From: Palleronia sp. LCG004
Lineage (GTDB): Bacteria > Pseudomonadota > Alphaproteobacteria > Rhodobacterales > Rhodobacteraceae
Reading direction: 5' to 3'
NCBI RefSeq assembly: GCF_032931615.1
Contig: NZ_CP136759.1
Span: 1,364,001 to 1,428,000 of the forward strand
Length of the DNA stretch: 64,000 nt
Positions 33,884 to 43,039 of the stretch are shown piece after piece. Positions within the stretch are counted from its first letter, which is position 1. Each line of letters starts with the position of its first letter. Made by a program: the position numbers and the translations under genes. A model generated the notes under the pieces. The model worked only from the letters and a program-made list of their open reading frames with translations, had not been told where the DNA came from and did not search any database.

Positions 33884-36682
33884 ATGCTTGAACACCGGTC
33901 CGTTCCCATGCAACTCGTACGGGCCATCGGGACCCACGAGAGATCGCTCGCTATGGCGGGCGGCGACGGACGGTCCCTATCCTACGGACAGTTGGGCAGC
34001 TTTGTTGAACATATCGCGCCGCACCTTCGCGGCGTGCAGGTCGTGGGCATCCTCGGCGCGCCCGGTATTGCGATGGCGGCAAGCGCCACCGGCTGCGTCA
34101 TCCGCGGCACGCCTTTCGTTCATCTCGATACCGCGATGCCGCAGGCGGTACTGCGCAACATCGTCGCTGAGCTAGGCGTTAACTTGATCGTCACCTGCGA
34201 GGCCGTCGCTCCCGGCCTTTTACCCGGGCATTGCGAAACACTGGACGCGAACGCCTTGCTGGCCGATCTCGATGCCGCGCCTTCGGAACCGCTTCGCGCC
34301 GCTAAGATCGCCCCGGACCGGCCGATCTACCTCGTAGCGACCTCTGGCACGACCGGGCGGCCGAAATGTATCCCCGTCACGCATGACGCGGCCTGTCTCT
34401 CCTACGACTGGCGCGACGCCTATACGCCATACGCGCCTGAGTATCGCGTCGGCATATACATCTTTGCAATCTGGGAGATGTTCCGTCCGCTGCGACACGG
34501 AGCAGAGATATGGCTTCCCGACCCGGGAACGTTGATGGCTCCGCGCCGCTTGGCGGATTTCTTGATCCGTAACAAAATCGACGAGATGCTGTTCACGCCA
34601 TCCTTCTACGAAACTTTCCTGTCGGCACTGGAGCCAAGGACAGCCGTCACTCTGCCGCTCCGGCGCATCGTGCTCAACGGCGAGGTCGTAAGCGACAACC
34701 TCATCAGGGCTTCGCTACGAACAGTCCCAAATGCCGAGCTGTGGAACCTCTACAGTATTTGCGAGACCCACGACGTGAGCATTTCTCGGCTGACGGCACC
34801 TGCAGGCGGCAGGCCTGTTTCGGTCGGTGTGCCGATGGAGCACTTGCGCGCCGTGATACTCGACGAGGCAGACGCGCCGTGTCCCCCTAACACGGTTGGC
34901 CGCCTGCATTTCGAGGGGCTGCGCATGTTGGGACCGGGCTACGTCGATCGTCCGGAAGAGACGCGCCTACGGTTCCGCGTGCTCCGTCTTGAGGGCCGCA
35001 AGATTCGGCTTTACGACACTGGCGACGAGGCGTGGCTCGACACCGACGGTGCCCTCTACATCAAGGGCCGCATCGCGCACATGCTGAAACTGCGCGGCTT
35101 CTCGATCCAGACACGGGAGTTGACTGAGGCGATGCAGGCCTACCTCGCCTTTTCGCAGGCCGTCCCTTGGGTCTGCACGGTCGAGGGCCGGGGACCGTCG
35201 CTTGTCTTCTATCACACTGCGACCTCAAGGCAGATTTCCAGGAACCAGAAACAATGGGGGCTGGGGCCCGGCACCTCCCGGATGCCCGCCGCGCTAGCGG
35301 TTGAATTGCGCAAGGTCCTCCCCTCCTATTGCGTACCAGCCTACCTCGTACAGATGGAGGCAATTCCGCTTCATCCGGTTTCGGGCAAGGCAGACCCGCG
35401 TTCACTGCCGTCTGTCATCGACGATACGGCGGACGCCGAAAGCGGCAGCGCTTCGACGAACGACGTGGTGTTCGCCGCGGCGGCCGAAGCCCTCGGCATC
35501 GCACCCAATCGGATCGATCCCGCGCTCAGCTTCCACGATCTTGGCGGTGACTCACTCATGTGCGTCACCATGATGCTGCGGCTAGAAAAGATCCTCGGCC
35601 GTCCCGTCGGGTTCGATCTGGTCATGAACGTGCCCCTCGATAGGCTCGAACAGCTTCTAGGACGAAAGCCCGACGCAACCAGCGGTCCAGAACGCTTCGA
35701 CCGGCCGGGCATCCTGCTCACCGGCGCGACGGGTTTTCTAGGGGGGAATGTCCTCGGCCGCGCAAGTCGGGATCTGCCGCCGGAGCATGTCGTCTATTGC
35801 CTCGTGCGCGACAAGAGGCGGGATGCGCGGGACCGTCTGGACGAGGCCGCACGTGCCCATGGCGTCGCACCGGATCGCTACGTTATGGTATCCGGCCAGG
35901 TTGATACCCCTCGTTTCGGGCTGGACGAGGCCGCCTACGCGGCGCTGGCTTCGTCGGTCACGTCGGTCGTGCATTGCGCGGCGGTGGTCAACATGGCCAT
36001 CGGTGAGGCCGAGATGCTCGAATGGTCCGCGCGCGGCACGGAGGTGATCCTCTCCTTCTGTCGGGCGGCCAGGGCGGATCTGCGCTTTTCGTCCTCGAAC
36101 GCGGTCTTTCCCAATCACGGCGGCCCTTGGCCCGAGGGTCCAGCGCACAGCTGGAAGGGCATCACCGGCTACGGCACCGCCAAGATCGCGGCCGAACAGA
36201 CCATTGTAGACTCCGGTATTCCCTCCGCAATCGTGCGTCTGCCTTCGCTCTATGATCTCAACGCGCCGAATCCGCGCGACATCTGCGAGATCTTACTCGC
36301 CGCCGCGCTGCGGGCAGGCGCATGGCCGCGCGGCCTTCGTTTTCCGATGATCGACGTGACCGCGGCGGCGGCTTTCCTACTCGGACCGATCACCGGGTGC
36401 AGCGCGTCGTTCTACAATCTGATGGCTGGCGAGATCGCCCCCGACACATCCAGCGGCATGGTTGCGGCCGACTGGCTCGACGCGGTTGACCTGCCGCCCG
36501 GCGTCGCACGGCTCGTCGCAGCCACCCCTGGGATCCTCCACGCCGATGCGGCATTCGACACCGCTGCGTCCCGCACGGCATGGGCGCGCCTGTCGGACAC
36601 GCCCTACGAGGCGATCAGCGACACGCGCGCACTGCTGGAGCTTCGGGCCATCGCCTACCAGGGTGAGCCCGCATTGACCTGA
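33884..36682 (+). CDS. Adenylation-carrier-reductase enzyme (NRPS-like, carboxylic-acid-reductase architecture)
   Basis: 932 residues. Residues 1-510 are an adenylation domain: TSGTTGRPK at 153-161, WNLYSICETHDV, the ATP-binding YDTGDEAWLDTDGALYIKGR and catalytic K502 (HPVSGKADP). Next is a carrier domain with the phosphopantetheine Ser557 (HDLGGDSLM). The C-terminal third is a thioester-reductase (NAD_binding_4) with ILLTGATGFLGGN at 610-621 and the Y763-x3-K767 pair. Such A-T-R proteins activate a carboxylic or amino acid, tether it and release an aldehyde with NADPH. A separate phosphopantetheinyl transferase is required and is not in the window. At 932 residues it is shorter than classic carboxylic acid reductases (about 1,170). 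The substrate cannot be read from sequence. Confidence 0.85.
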   Translation: MLEHRSVPMQLVRAIGTHERSLAMAGGDGRSLSYGQLGSFVEHIAPHLRGVQVVGILGAPGIAMAASATGCVIRGTPFVHLDTAMPQAVLRNIVAELGVNLIVTCEAVAPGLLPGHCETLDANALLADLDAAPSEPLRAAKIAPDRPIYLVATSGTTGRPKCIPVTHDAACLSYDWRDAYTPYAPEYRVGIYIFAIWEMFRPLRHGAEIWLPDPGTLMAPRRLADFLIRNKIDEMLFTPSFYETFLSALEPRTAVTLPLRRIVLNGEVVSDNLIRASLRTVPNAELWNLYSICETHDVSISRLTAPAGGRPVSVGVPMEHLRAVILDEADAPCPPNTVGRLHFEGLRMLGPGYVDRPEETRLRFRVLRLEGRKIRLYDTGDEAWLDTDGALYIKGRIAHMLKLRGFSIQTRELTEAMQAYLAFSQAVPWVCTVEGRGPSLVFYHTATSRQISRNQKQWGLGPGTSRMPAALAVELRKVLPSYCVPAYLVQMEAIPLHPVSGKADPRSLPSVIDDTADAESGSASTNDVVFAAAAEALGIAPNRIDPALSFHDLGGDSLMCVTMMLRLEKILGRPVGFDLVMNVPLDRLEQLLGRKPDATSGPERFDRPGILLTGATGFLGGNVLGRASRDLPPEHVVYCLVRDKRRDARDRLDEAARAHGVAPDRYVMVSGQVDTPRFGLDEAAYAALASSVTSVVHCAAVVNMAIGEAEMLEWSARGTEVILSFCRAARADLRFSSSNAVFPNHGGPWPEGPAHSWKGITGYGTAKIAAEQTIVDSGIPSAIVRLPSLYDLNAPNPRDICEILLAAALRAGAWPRGLRFPMIDVTAAAAFLLGPITGCSASFYNLMAGEIAPDTSSGMVAADWLDAVDLPPGVARLVAATPGILHADAAFDTAASRTAWARLSDTPYEAISDTRALLELRAIAYQGEPALT

Positions 36683-37428
36683 TAATCCGTCATGGTGATC
36701 GCGCGCGCTGCGTCGCTGACAAGAAAGGCGGCGATTTCGGCGATCTCCTCGGGCTGGACAAGCTGTTTCTGCGGGTTCGAGGCGGCATACTCGGTCCTGA
36801 CTTGCTCACGCGGCTTGCCGGTCGCCTCTATGTCGGCCTCGATGAATTGCAGGAGCATTTCGGTCTCGACCCAGGTGGGGCTAATCGCTACGCATGTGAT
36901 ACCATGCGCTGCGCCTTCAAGGCTCACGCAGCGTCCAAGACCGAGTAGACCCGCTTTTGACGCGCAATAGGCGGCGTTGTTCTCCATTCCGGTATGTGCC
37001 GCCATGGAGGCTAGGTTCACGATGCGCCCCCAACCTCCCGCTTTCATATGCGGCATTGCCGCACGGATCATGCGGAACGTCCCGGAAAGGTTCGTGTCGA
37101 TCTGGCTTTCCCAGACATCGTCGGAATGGCCGATGACGGGCGCTTCTTCGTAGACGCCGGCGGCGTTCACGAGGATATCCACCCCCCCACGCCGCTCCGC
37201 GACTTCGGCAACGAAAGTTTCTACGCTCTCGCCGGACCGTACGTCGAGCGGCGCGACGTTTAATAGCTCTTCTAGCGGACCGAGGACCGCACGAACGGCC
37301 TCCTCATCATCGCCACGCCTCGAACCGATAGTCACGTGATTTCCGTCGCGGACCAGCCGGTCTGCTATGGCGCGGCCCATGCCCGAAAGCCCTCCGGTCA
37401 CGATAGCCGTTCTGTTATTTTGCGTCAT
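36655..37428 (-). CDS. Short-chain dehydrogenase/reductase (SDR)
   Basis: 257 residues from ATG 37428 (minus), with GGAGGC upstream. Classical SDR: cofactor motif TGGLSGMGRAIA near residue 12, VDILVNAAG, active-site Ser in IVNLASMAA and YCASK, then PTWVETEML. GSRR after the second strand hints at an NADP(H) preference. It is convergent with the A-T-R reductase, and the two coding ends overlap by 28 bases. An aldehyde released by the reductase would be a natural partner for an SDR, but opposite orientation makes joint regulation uncertain. Confidence 0.9.
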   Translation of the reverse strand: MTQNNRTAIVTGGLSGMGRAIADRLVRDGNHVTIGSRRGDDEEAVRAVLGPLEELLNVAPLDVRSGESVETFVAEVAERRGGVDILVNAAGVYEEAPVIGHSDDVWESQIDTNLSGTFRMIRAAMPHMKAGGWGRIVNLASMAAHTGMENNAAYCASKAGLLGLGRCVSLEGAAHGITCVAISPTWVETEMLLQFIEADIEATGKPREQVRTEYAASNPQKQLVQPEEIAEIAAFLVSDAARAITMTDYQVNAGSPW

Positions 37429-37858
37429 GCCTGCCTCCGCTCGATAGCCGTAATGAACTACGCCAAAACCGGCTCGGTTGCACCGCAAAAAGGATGAATC
37501 TGTGCCGGGGCTTCCTCGGCGGCATCCCATGTGGGCTTACTTCCCCATGTGACCAAGCGGTTGAGTCAAAGCAATCGTTAATTTAGGCTCGAAGCAGACA
37601 TGCGGCGGCGCGACGGGTCATGCGCTTGGCAGGCAGCGGCGGCCGACGCTCGCGGCCCTTAGCCGCCCCTCATCTACACTTCTGATGCCGCAGCGTGGCC
37701 TACCGAACCGGCCATTCGCTGCAATTGCGACATCTAGGAAGCGCCGAACTTACACCGTGCTGGACAGCGCATTTTCTGCGCTGGTCTGACCGCGCATCTT
37801 TCCGAACACCATGATCGCGGTATATGCAGATCGCCATAGAGCAGAGTGGGGTCGTCTC
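37429..37858. other. Intergenic region with dispersed repeat fragments
   Basis: 430 bases. Around 37587-37625 it contains GGCTCGAAGCAGACATGCGG, similar to pieces at 24725 and 32832. Around 37690-37720 is another fragment (GGCCATTCGCTGC) of the same type. No gene is recognised. An alternative start for the following GNAT lies at 37811. Confidence 0.45.
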
Positions 37859-38317
37859 ATGGATGGAATTCTCTACCGCCGGGCAACGAAAGCGGACGTG
37901 GGAACGATCGTCGCGATGCTGGCCGACGACGTACCAGGATCGTCGCGGGAAACTGCGTCGCCAGATGTCGGGCCGTGCTACCAGAATGCTTTCGACGAAA
38001 TCGATGCCGATCCAAATCAGTTCCTCTGCGTGGTCGAGGACGGGCAGCAGATCGTCGGAACCCTGCAACTGACCTTCATCCCGGGTCTTGCCCGCAACGG
38101 CGCCCGGCGCGGACAGATCGAGGCGGTACGGATCGCAAGCGACCGGCGGGGCAGCAAGCTAGGTGAGGCGATGTTCACATGGGCCATAGACGAATGCAGA
38201 TCGAGGGGGTGCTCGCTAGTTCAACTGACCACCGACAAGGCCCGACCCGATGCCCATCGGTTCTACGACCGACTGGGGTTCGAGCCGACCCATATCGGAT
38301 ACAAGCTCAAAGTTTGA
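37859..38317 (+). CDS. GNAT-family N-acetyltransferase
   Basis: 152 residues from ATG 37859, where the typical GNAT start (ILYRRATKADVGTIVAMLAD) begins; an in-frame ATG 16 codons upstream has no ribosome site. Core motifs: VGTLQLTFIPGL (beta-4), EAVRIASDRRGSKLGEAMF (acetyl-CoA loop R-R-G-S-K-L-G) and AHRFYDRLGFEPTHIG at the end. Close in layout to small amino-group acetyltransferases of the PhnO/YhbS kind. Substrate unknown. Confidence 0.88.
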   Translation: MDGILYRRATKADVGTIVAMLADDVPGSSRETASPDVGPCYQNAFDEIDADPNQFLCVVEDGQQIVGTLQLTFIPGLARNGARRGQIEAVRIASDRRGSKLGEAMFTWAIDECRSRGCSLVQLTTDKARPDAHRFYDRLGFEPTHIGYKLKV

Positions 38318-38506
38318 AGCGGCCCTCAACCGACATTCACTAGGAAGAGCGTCGCTGCAGCGCGGCTGCTCCATACCGGACCTTCGGCTATTCACACCTT
38401 GCGCCCTCAGCAAGAAAGTATCTCACGCCGTTGAGGGAAATCCCTCATCGAAGACTCGTTGGATAGCTCCTACTCTACTCAAATGTAAGAAAAGAAGGAT
38501 TGTATC

Positions 38507-39343
38507 ATGAGCGACGACAAGACCCCGCAACCGGATCCCGCAGAAGAAAACGCCTTTTTCCCATCGGCCTATTCTTTGAGCCAGTTTACATCTCCCAAAT
38601 CCGATCTGTCGGGCACCGACTACCCAAAGCCCTATGAGGGCAACAAAAAGATCCTGATGATCGGAGCGGATGAACGCTATCTGTTGACCGACAACGGCCG
38701 CTTTTTCTCGACCGGCAATCATCCAGTCGAAACGCTCGCGCCGATGTTCCATCTCGATCGGGCTGGGTTTGATTTCGATGTTGCCACGATCTCGGGGAAC
38801 CCCGTCAAGTTCGAGTTTTGGGCGATGCCGTCCGAGGATGAGGACATCAAAGGCCTGTTTGCGAAATACCATCCCCGGTTCAAACAGCCGCTAAAGCTTT
38901 CGAATGTGATCGCAGAGGGTTTGCAGCATTACGCCGCCATCTTCATTCCGGGCGGCCACGGCGCGCTGATCGGCTTGCCTGAAAGCGAGGATGTCTCGGC
39001 CGTACTGAAATGGGCTGCGGCCGAGGACCGTTTTGTCATCACCCTGTGCCATGGCCCTGCCGCGTTCCTGGCCGTCGAGGATGACGATTTCTATAGTGGG
39101 CGGAAGATCTGCGCATTCCCGGATTCGCTCGACGCGCAGACGCCCGATATTGGCTACATGCCGGGCCACCTGACCTGGAAATTCGGGGAGGAGCTGAAGG
39201 CCAAGGGGTTCGAGCTGATGAACGACGACATCACAGGGGCGGTTCACCAGGATGGAAAGCTGCTGACCGGGGACAGCCCCCTTGCCGGCAATGCCTTGGG
39301 CCAATTGGCTGCCAAGGCCCTTTTGGATGAGTTGTCGAGCTGA
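38507..39343 (+). CDS. hchA: Hsp31-like glyoxalase III / chaperone (DJ-1/PfpI superfamily)
   Basis: 278 residues, nearly the length of E. coli HchA. Family features are [20 protein letters not shown], the long insertion around [25 protein letters not shown] and the nucleophile C181 in [10 protein letters not shown]. HchA converts methylglyoxal to lactate without cofactor and protects proteins and DNA from glycation. The start follows an AAGAAAAGAAGG-like site. The stop overlaps the LuxR gene start by one base, an unusual coupling of a stress enzyme to a quorum-type regulator. Confidence 0.92.
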   Translation: MSDDKTPQPDPAEENAFFPSAYSLSQFTSPKSDLSGTDYPKPYEGNKKILMIGADERYLLTDNGRFFSTGNHPVETLAPMFHLDRAGFDFDVATISGNPVKFEFWAMPSEDEDIKGLFAKYHPRFKQPLKLSNVIAEGLQHYAAIFIPGGHGALIGLPESEDVSAVLKWAAAEDRFVITLCHGPAAFLAVEDDDFYSGRKICAFPDSLDAQTPDIGYMPGHLTWKFGEELKAKGFELMNDDITGAVHQDGKLLTGDSPLAGNALGQLAAKALLDELSS

Positions 39344-40065
39344 TGCTGCGCTCTGCCCAGGCAGAGAGTGCATTCCTCTGCGCTCGCGCATGCGCGGGCG
39401 CAGAAAGCATGGACAGGCTATGCGCGCTGGTTCGAGATTTCTCAGCCCCGATGGGCTATGACCGTTTCCTGATGTTTTCCGCGTCCGCCAATGCCGAGGA
39501 TCCCATCGACCGCATCTACTGGGTTGAAGGCGATTGGTTTGACGATGGCTCATTCGTCGATGCGGATGCATATGTGCGCCGCTGCCCGGTCAACCGGCAT
39601 GTCACCGAGGTCCGAGAGCCGTTCTTTTGGTCGAAGACGCGGGATCCGGAGGGTGAACGCTACAGGATAGCGCGGCATCCGCGGGGGCCGGGCGTCCATG
39701 GGCTTCAGGTGCCGGTGTTCGGCCCGGCAGGTCTGGAAGGAGCGATAAGCCTCGGCGGCCTGCGCATAGACACGTCATTTCACACCCGGCTGGCCATAGA
39801 GGTCGTCGCGCGCGCAGCCTTTGTCGCGATGCGGGAGCGACTGGAAGGGCCCAACAAGGCGGTTGCCACCGCGCTGACGGATCGGGAACGGCAAGTTCTG
39901 ACATGGATTGCCGTCGGCCGGCGCCATGTCGAGATCGCCGGCACGCTTGGCCTGTCGGAAAGAACCATCGAGAATCATCTACGCCGCATCCGCAAGCGCC
40001 TCGGCGTGACCACTACGGCCCAAGCCGTCCATGTTGCGATCCGCACCGGAGAGATCTTGAAATGA
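39343..40065 (+). CDS. LuxR-type regulator with autoinducer-binding domain (LuxR solo)
   Basis: 240 residues. Residues 15-165 form an Autoind_bind domain (RDFSAPMGYDRFLMF, YWVEGDWFDDG, HGLQVPVFGPAG), and residues 175-240 a LuxR helix-turn-helix (LTDRERQVLTWIAVGRRHVE, LSERTIENHLRRIRKRLGV). The W-x-E/D pattern expected for acyl-homoserine-lactone binding is only partly evident. No luxI-type synthase is in the window, so this is a solo. It starts inside the hchA stop codon (TGATG), so it is translated from the same mRNA. Confidence 0.9.
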   Translation: MLRSAQAESAFLCARACAGAESMDRLCALVRDFSAPMGYDRFLMFSASANAEDPIDRIYWVEGDWFDDGSFVDADAYVRRCPVNRHVTEVREPFFWSKTRDPEGERYRIARHPRGPGVHGLQVPVFGPAGLEGAISLGGLRIDTSFHTRLAIEVVARAAFVAMRERLEGPNKAVATALTDRERQVLTWIAVGRRHVEIAGTLGLSERTIENHLRRIRKRLGVTTTAQAVHVAIRTGEILK

Positions 40066-40437
40066 TCCGGTAAAGACTAGCTTAGCTCCGCTGAATATGT
40101 GATTTCGACCAGCTCAAGCCTAAGATTGCCCTACACACTCACGCAAAAAGCAAGCGTCTCGCCTACGACCTAATGTCTCAGTTATCAGTGTCCTTAGAAA
40201 CTCAGTTGGCTGACGCGGGCGGCCCAGAGCCGACTTTCGCAAAAGGCTCTTTTGCTACCGTGCAGATTTCTTGACGGCGGCCGTTTCTGCGCTGCACGTT
40301 AAATCGGTGAGTTCATTGCTCGCAGAGCGTAGTACGTCGGCCATTCGTAAGGTTTCTCGGCTGCAGAGGTTCAGAAATGCCTCCGTAACCTCGTCGTGTT
40401 ATTACGACTGACCCCATGGGTATCTTCTTTCGAGCGC
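40066..40437. other. Intergenic region with right copy of the direct repeat
   Basis: 372 bases with no gene recognised. Contains the 24-bp repeat at 40217-40240 and its weaker extension to about 40280. The LuxR gene upstream and the minus-strand gene downstream both end here. Confidence 0.5.
40217..40240. repeat. 24-bp direct repeat, right copy
   Basis: Identical to 33589-33612 and in the same orientation. Together they bracket a 6.6-kb segment with the reductase, SDR, GNAT, hchA and luxR genes. Confidence 0.8.
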
Positions 40438-41016
40438 TCAGATCGTCATGCGGATACCGTCTTGAATAGCCGAACAGAAATTCCTCAAATCGCTCCTGTC
40501 TTCCGCCAACCGTCTGCGAAGTGATCTCGGCAGTTCGAGTTGCGCACCTGTCCTGGAGCGCGTCCGATTGCAGATGTTGGTTTCATGGGTACCAGGAAGG
40601 ATCGTATTCAACTCGGCCTCGAAGCCAGCTTCCCGTAAAGACGCGCCGATCCTGTCGCGCAACAGGGCCGCGCGGCCCCCAAGCCAGACCGTATCGGTTC
40701 CATCGTCTTTTCGCCCGTGGATCGCCACCGTGATCTCGGCCCTACCCACAAGGTCGAGCGCCACGGGTTCATCAAAACGATGCGAGGTAATGTGGAAATC
40801 GCCATGTGCCCCGGCCTTCAATGCTTCGAATGTGTAGAAAGAAAAATCGTTTCCGGCAATCTCTTCCGCGATTTGCGCTGTCACGGGTTCGATCGTGCCC
40901 CCATGCGGTGCGATAACAACGACAGGCGAACCGCGATCCTCGCTGCGAATACGATAGTCGGTGCCCCGTTCGAGCTCGGCTGCAAGCTCTGCGAAATTGG
41001 CGTATCGGTCAGTCAC
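40438..41016 (-). CDS. Poly-gamma-glutamate hydrolase-family protein
   Basis: 192 residues. Resembles the phage and bacterial zinc-dependent poly-gamma-glutamate hydrolases (DUF867 family). N-terminal FAELAAELERGTDYRI, then VVVIAPHGGTIEPVTAQIAE with the metal-binding His and Glu, the pair FHITSHRF and VAIHGRKDDGTDTVWLGG with another His, and THETNICNRTRSRTGAQLEL. These proteins cleave gamma-linked glutamate polymers, which some phages use to breach capsules. It has no signal peptide. It is followed on the same strand, after a gap of about 50 bases, by nothing obviously linked. Confidence 0.85.
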   Translation of the reverse strand: MTDRYANFAELAAELERGTDYRIRSEDRGSPVVVIAPHGGTIEPVTAQIAEEIAGNDFSFYTFEALKAGAHGDFHITSHRFDEPVALDLVGRAEITVAIHGRKDDGTDTVWLGGRAALLRDRIGASLREAGFEAELNTILPGTHETNICNRTRSRTGAQLELPRSLRRRLAEDRSDLRNFCSAIQDGIRMTI

Positions 41017-41067
41017 TGATCGCCATCCTTTTAACCGGGCCAGACATAGGCGAGCGCTCGTGCAAAT

Positions 41068-42018
41068 TCATAAGTTCAGTGTCTTTACGGTTTTCGAGAT
41101 CTTTCCGTCCGATCTTTTCAGCATCACGATCTCGCCGAACTCAATGTGCAACCACTCTTCGCCGTCTTCGGTCAAAGGCTCGGATGCAAAAATGGCGGAT
41201 GCGGCCTCGCCCTCCGCAGATGCGTCGACCTTGTAGGAGTTGGCGTAGTCCTGGAAGTTCTGGCCAAGCAGTAGGTACAGCGGCTCCAGCAACATCGACA
41301 GTGAAGAGTCATGATTTTTCGATTCCGGGTTACGCAAGTCCTTCCAGTCGCCCGCAACGTCCGTCTCTCCATCGTAGCCACAGCCATAGTTGACGCCGAT
41401 GATCCTGTTCGGTGCGACAAGTGCGATCTTCAGCTTGGTCAGGTCCGCAAGATTGAGCGTGTTCATTGCCGCGCAAATGAGCTTCAGCAGCTTTTCGAAT
41501 GCTTCTTTTACTTCGTTGTCGCTGTCGCCTTCGAGCAACGAAAGAAGCAAGACATAGAGAAACTCTGTATCCGTGGTGCCGCGCATTTGCTTGAGATACC
41601 GGTCTTGGCAGTGCGGCAACAGCTCCCGCTGCAGCAATTGCCAATTCGGAAGTCCGCCGTTTTGCGCGATGATCCAAGGTGTTCCGGTGAAGGCGAACGG
41701 GTGACAGTTTTCATCCGCCTGGACGACCTTGGCATTGTAGGAAGACGCTCTTACATGTGCGAGCATTGTACTGCCCTGAAGGCTCGGAATGATCCGCTCA
41801 GCGTTGTCGTCATAGAACGCGGCCTTGGGCCGTCGGTATAGGAAGGGTTCTTCAGGCTTCAGGAGATGTTCGCTCCAAGCGCCGAACCCCCACCCTGCCA
41901 ACTGAAGGTGCGGGTGTAGTTCCGGATCCAAGCTTTGGTTGATGAGGCTGTTCTCTGGCGACAGTAGCAGGCTCTCGAGGGGCAGTTCCGGACCGATATA
42001 GGCAAGGATGCGGCACAT
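41068..42018 (-). CDS. Class II glutamine amidotransferase (EgtC/YafJ type)
   Basis: 316 residues. The N-terminal nucleophile is Cys2 (MCRILAYIGP). Family motifs are LAHVRASSYNAKVVQADENC HPF (R and N of the glutamine site; split here), WIIAQNGGLPNW and GTTDTEFLYVLLLSLLEG. It hydrolyses glutamine or a gamma-glutamyl amide. No partner acceptor-domain gene is adjacent, so it may act like the stand-alone YafJ/EgtC gamma-glutamyl hydrolases. The C-terminal part after residue 220 is more divergent (GCGYDGETDVAGDWKDL). Confidence 0.88.
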   Translation of the reverse strand: MCRILAYIGPELPLESLLLSPENSLINQSLDPELHPHLQLAGWGFGAWSEHLLKPEEPFLYRRPKAAFYDDNAERIIPSLQGSTMLAHVRASSYNAKVVQADENCHPFAFTGTPWIIAQNGGLPNWQLLQRELLPHCQDRYLKQMRGTTDTEFLYVLLLSLLEGDSDNEVKEAFEKLLKLICAAMNTLNLADLTKLKIALVAPNRIIGVNYGCGYDGETDVAGDWKDLRNPESKNHDSSLSMLLEPLYLLLGQNFQDYANSYKVDASAEGEAASAIFASEPLTEDGEEWLHIEFGEIVMLKRSDGKISKTVKTLNL

Positions 42019-42375
42019 ATTCTTCCCAAACGTTTCAAGTATGCGAAATCAGGACCGTTCTGCATAACGCGGAGCCCTCTTCTCGCTGGGACAACTGACC
42101 TAGGCAGTAGCTGTTCCGAGACGCACCAGAGACCGTTGCCGTGAAGTCTCGGCGGGCCGGAGATCGCTTCATTGATTGCTGTCACAGCTTGAAACGAACC
42201 TGCAGCGACACGACAGGACAGACGGTTCACTGAATGGCCACGTCCATTGCTCACGGCCCGGAGCCGACCTTCAGCCTCGGCTCAGCATGCTGCGGCGCGC
42301 CCGTCGAAGCCGACATTCGCTGCGCTTGCGAACCCCGGCGGAGGCGAAAGATTAGCTCTCGGCACCAATGCCGTC
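42019..42375. other. Intergenic region with degenerate repeat copies
   Basis: 357 bases. Two tandem-like fragments, GGAGCCGACCTTCAGC (about 42252) and GAAGCCGACATTCGCTGC (about 42307), belong to the loose family of intergenic repeats seen elsewhere in the window. No gene is recognised. Confidence 0.45.
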
Positions 42376-43002
42376 TCAACCCTTCAAAGATTTGGTAGAG
42401 GCCGCCGATCCTCTGAAATGGGTCAGAAGTAAGTCGGCGCGAGATATGCTCTCACCCCCGACCCGAGACAGCACGAGTCCGGACCACAGCGCGCAGAGGC
42501 TGATCGCAAGCTGGCGTGTTGGAAACTGATAACTCAGCTCGAAGCGCGTTTTCAGCGTTTCCAGAATTGAGGCTAGGGCGTCATAGCTAGTGTTGCGCGC
42601 GTGAGCGCACTGAGCGGCGAAATCGGCGTCACGCTGCGCCTGCAATTGCAGTTCGATCGCCAATAGGGACCATTGTGTTTGCTCCGCGATGGCCGTGAGG
42701 TGCTATGAAAACCCTTCCAGAGCGTGATCAAGCGTATCGCTTGACACCGATTTCACCAGAGACTGCAGCAGGGCCGCTTCGCGTTCGATATGACGTTCGA
42801 GAACCGAGAGCAAAAGGTCCTGTTTGCTCGCGAAGTTGGAATAGAAAGCCCCCTGCGAGAACCCGGCCTGCTCGCATACGTTTCGAAGCGAAGTCGCATT
42901 GACGCCGCCTTCGGCGAACAGCATTTCAGCCGCATTCAGAAGACACTCGCGTGTGCGCTGTTGCTGTTCCTGTCGCGACAGTCGACGGGCGGCACCTGTC
43001 AT
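42376..43002 (-). pseudogene. TetR-family regulator interrupted by one in-frame amber codon
   Basis: The frame from 43002 to 42376 is 209 codons, the normal TetR length, with a single TAG at 42705-42703. The first 99 residues contain the TetR helix-turn-helix (RECLLNAAEMLFAEGGVNAT, EQAGFSQGAFYSNFASKQDL). After the TAG the same frame continues HLTAIAEQTQWSLLAIELQL with no indel and ends normally. It lies 37 bases downstream of oleate hydratase on the same strand, the usual place for its regulator. Either a recent nonsense mutation, a sequencing error or suppressed readthrough. The truncated product would keep the DNA-binding domain but lose the ligand and dimer domain. Confidence 0.85.
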
Positions 43003-43039
43003 GGCGAGAGTCTTCTGTCTGTGGCTCTGGGATCAGCGG

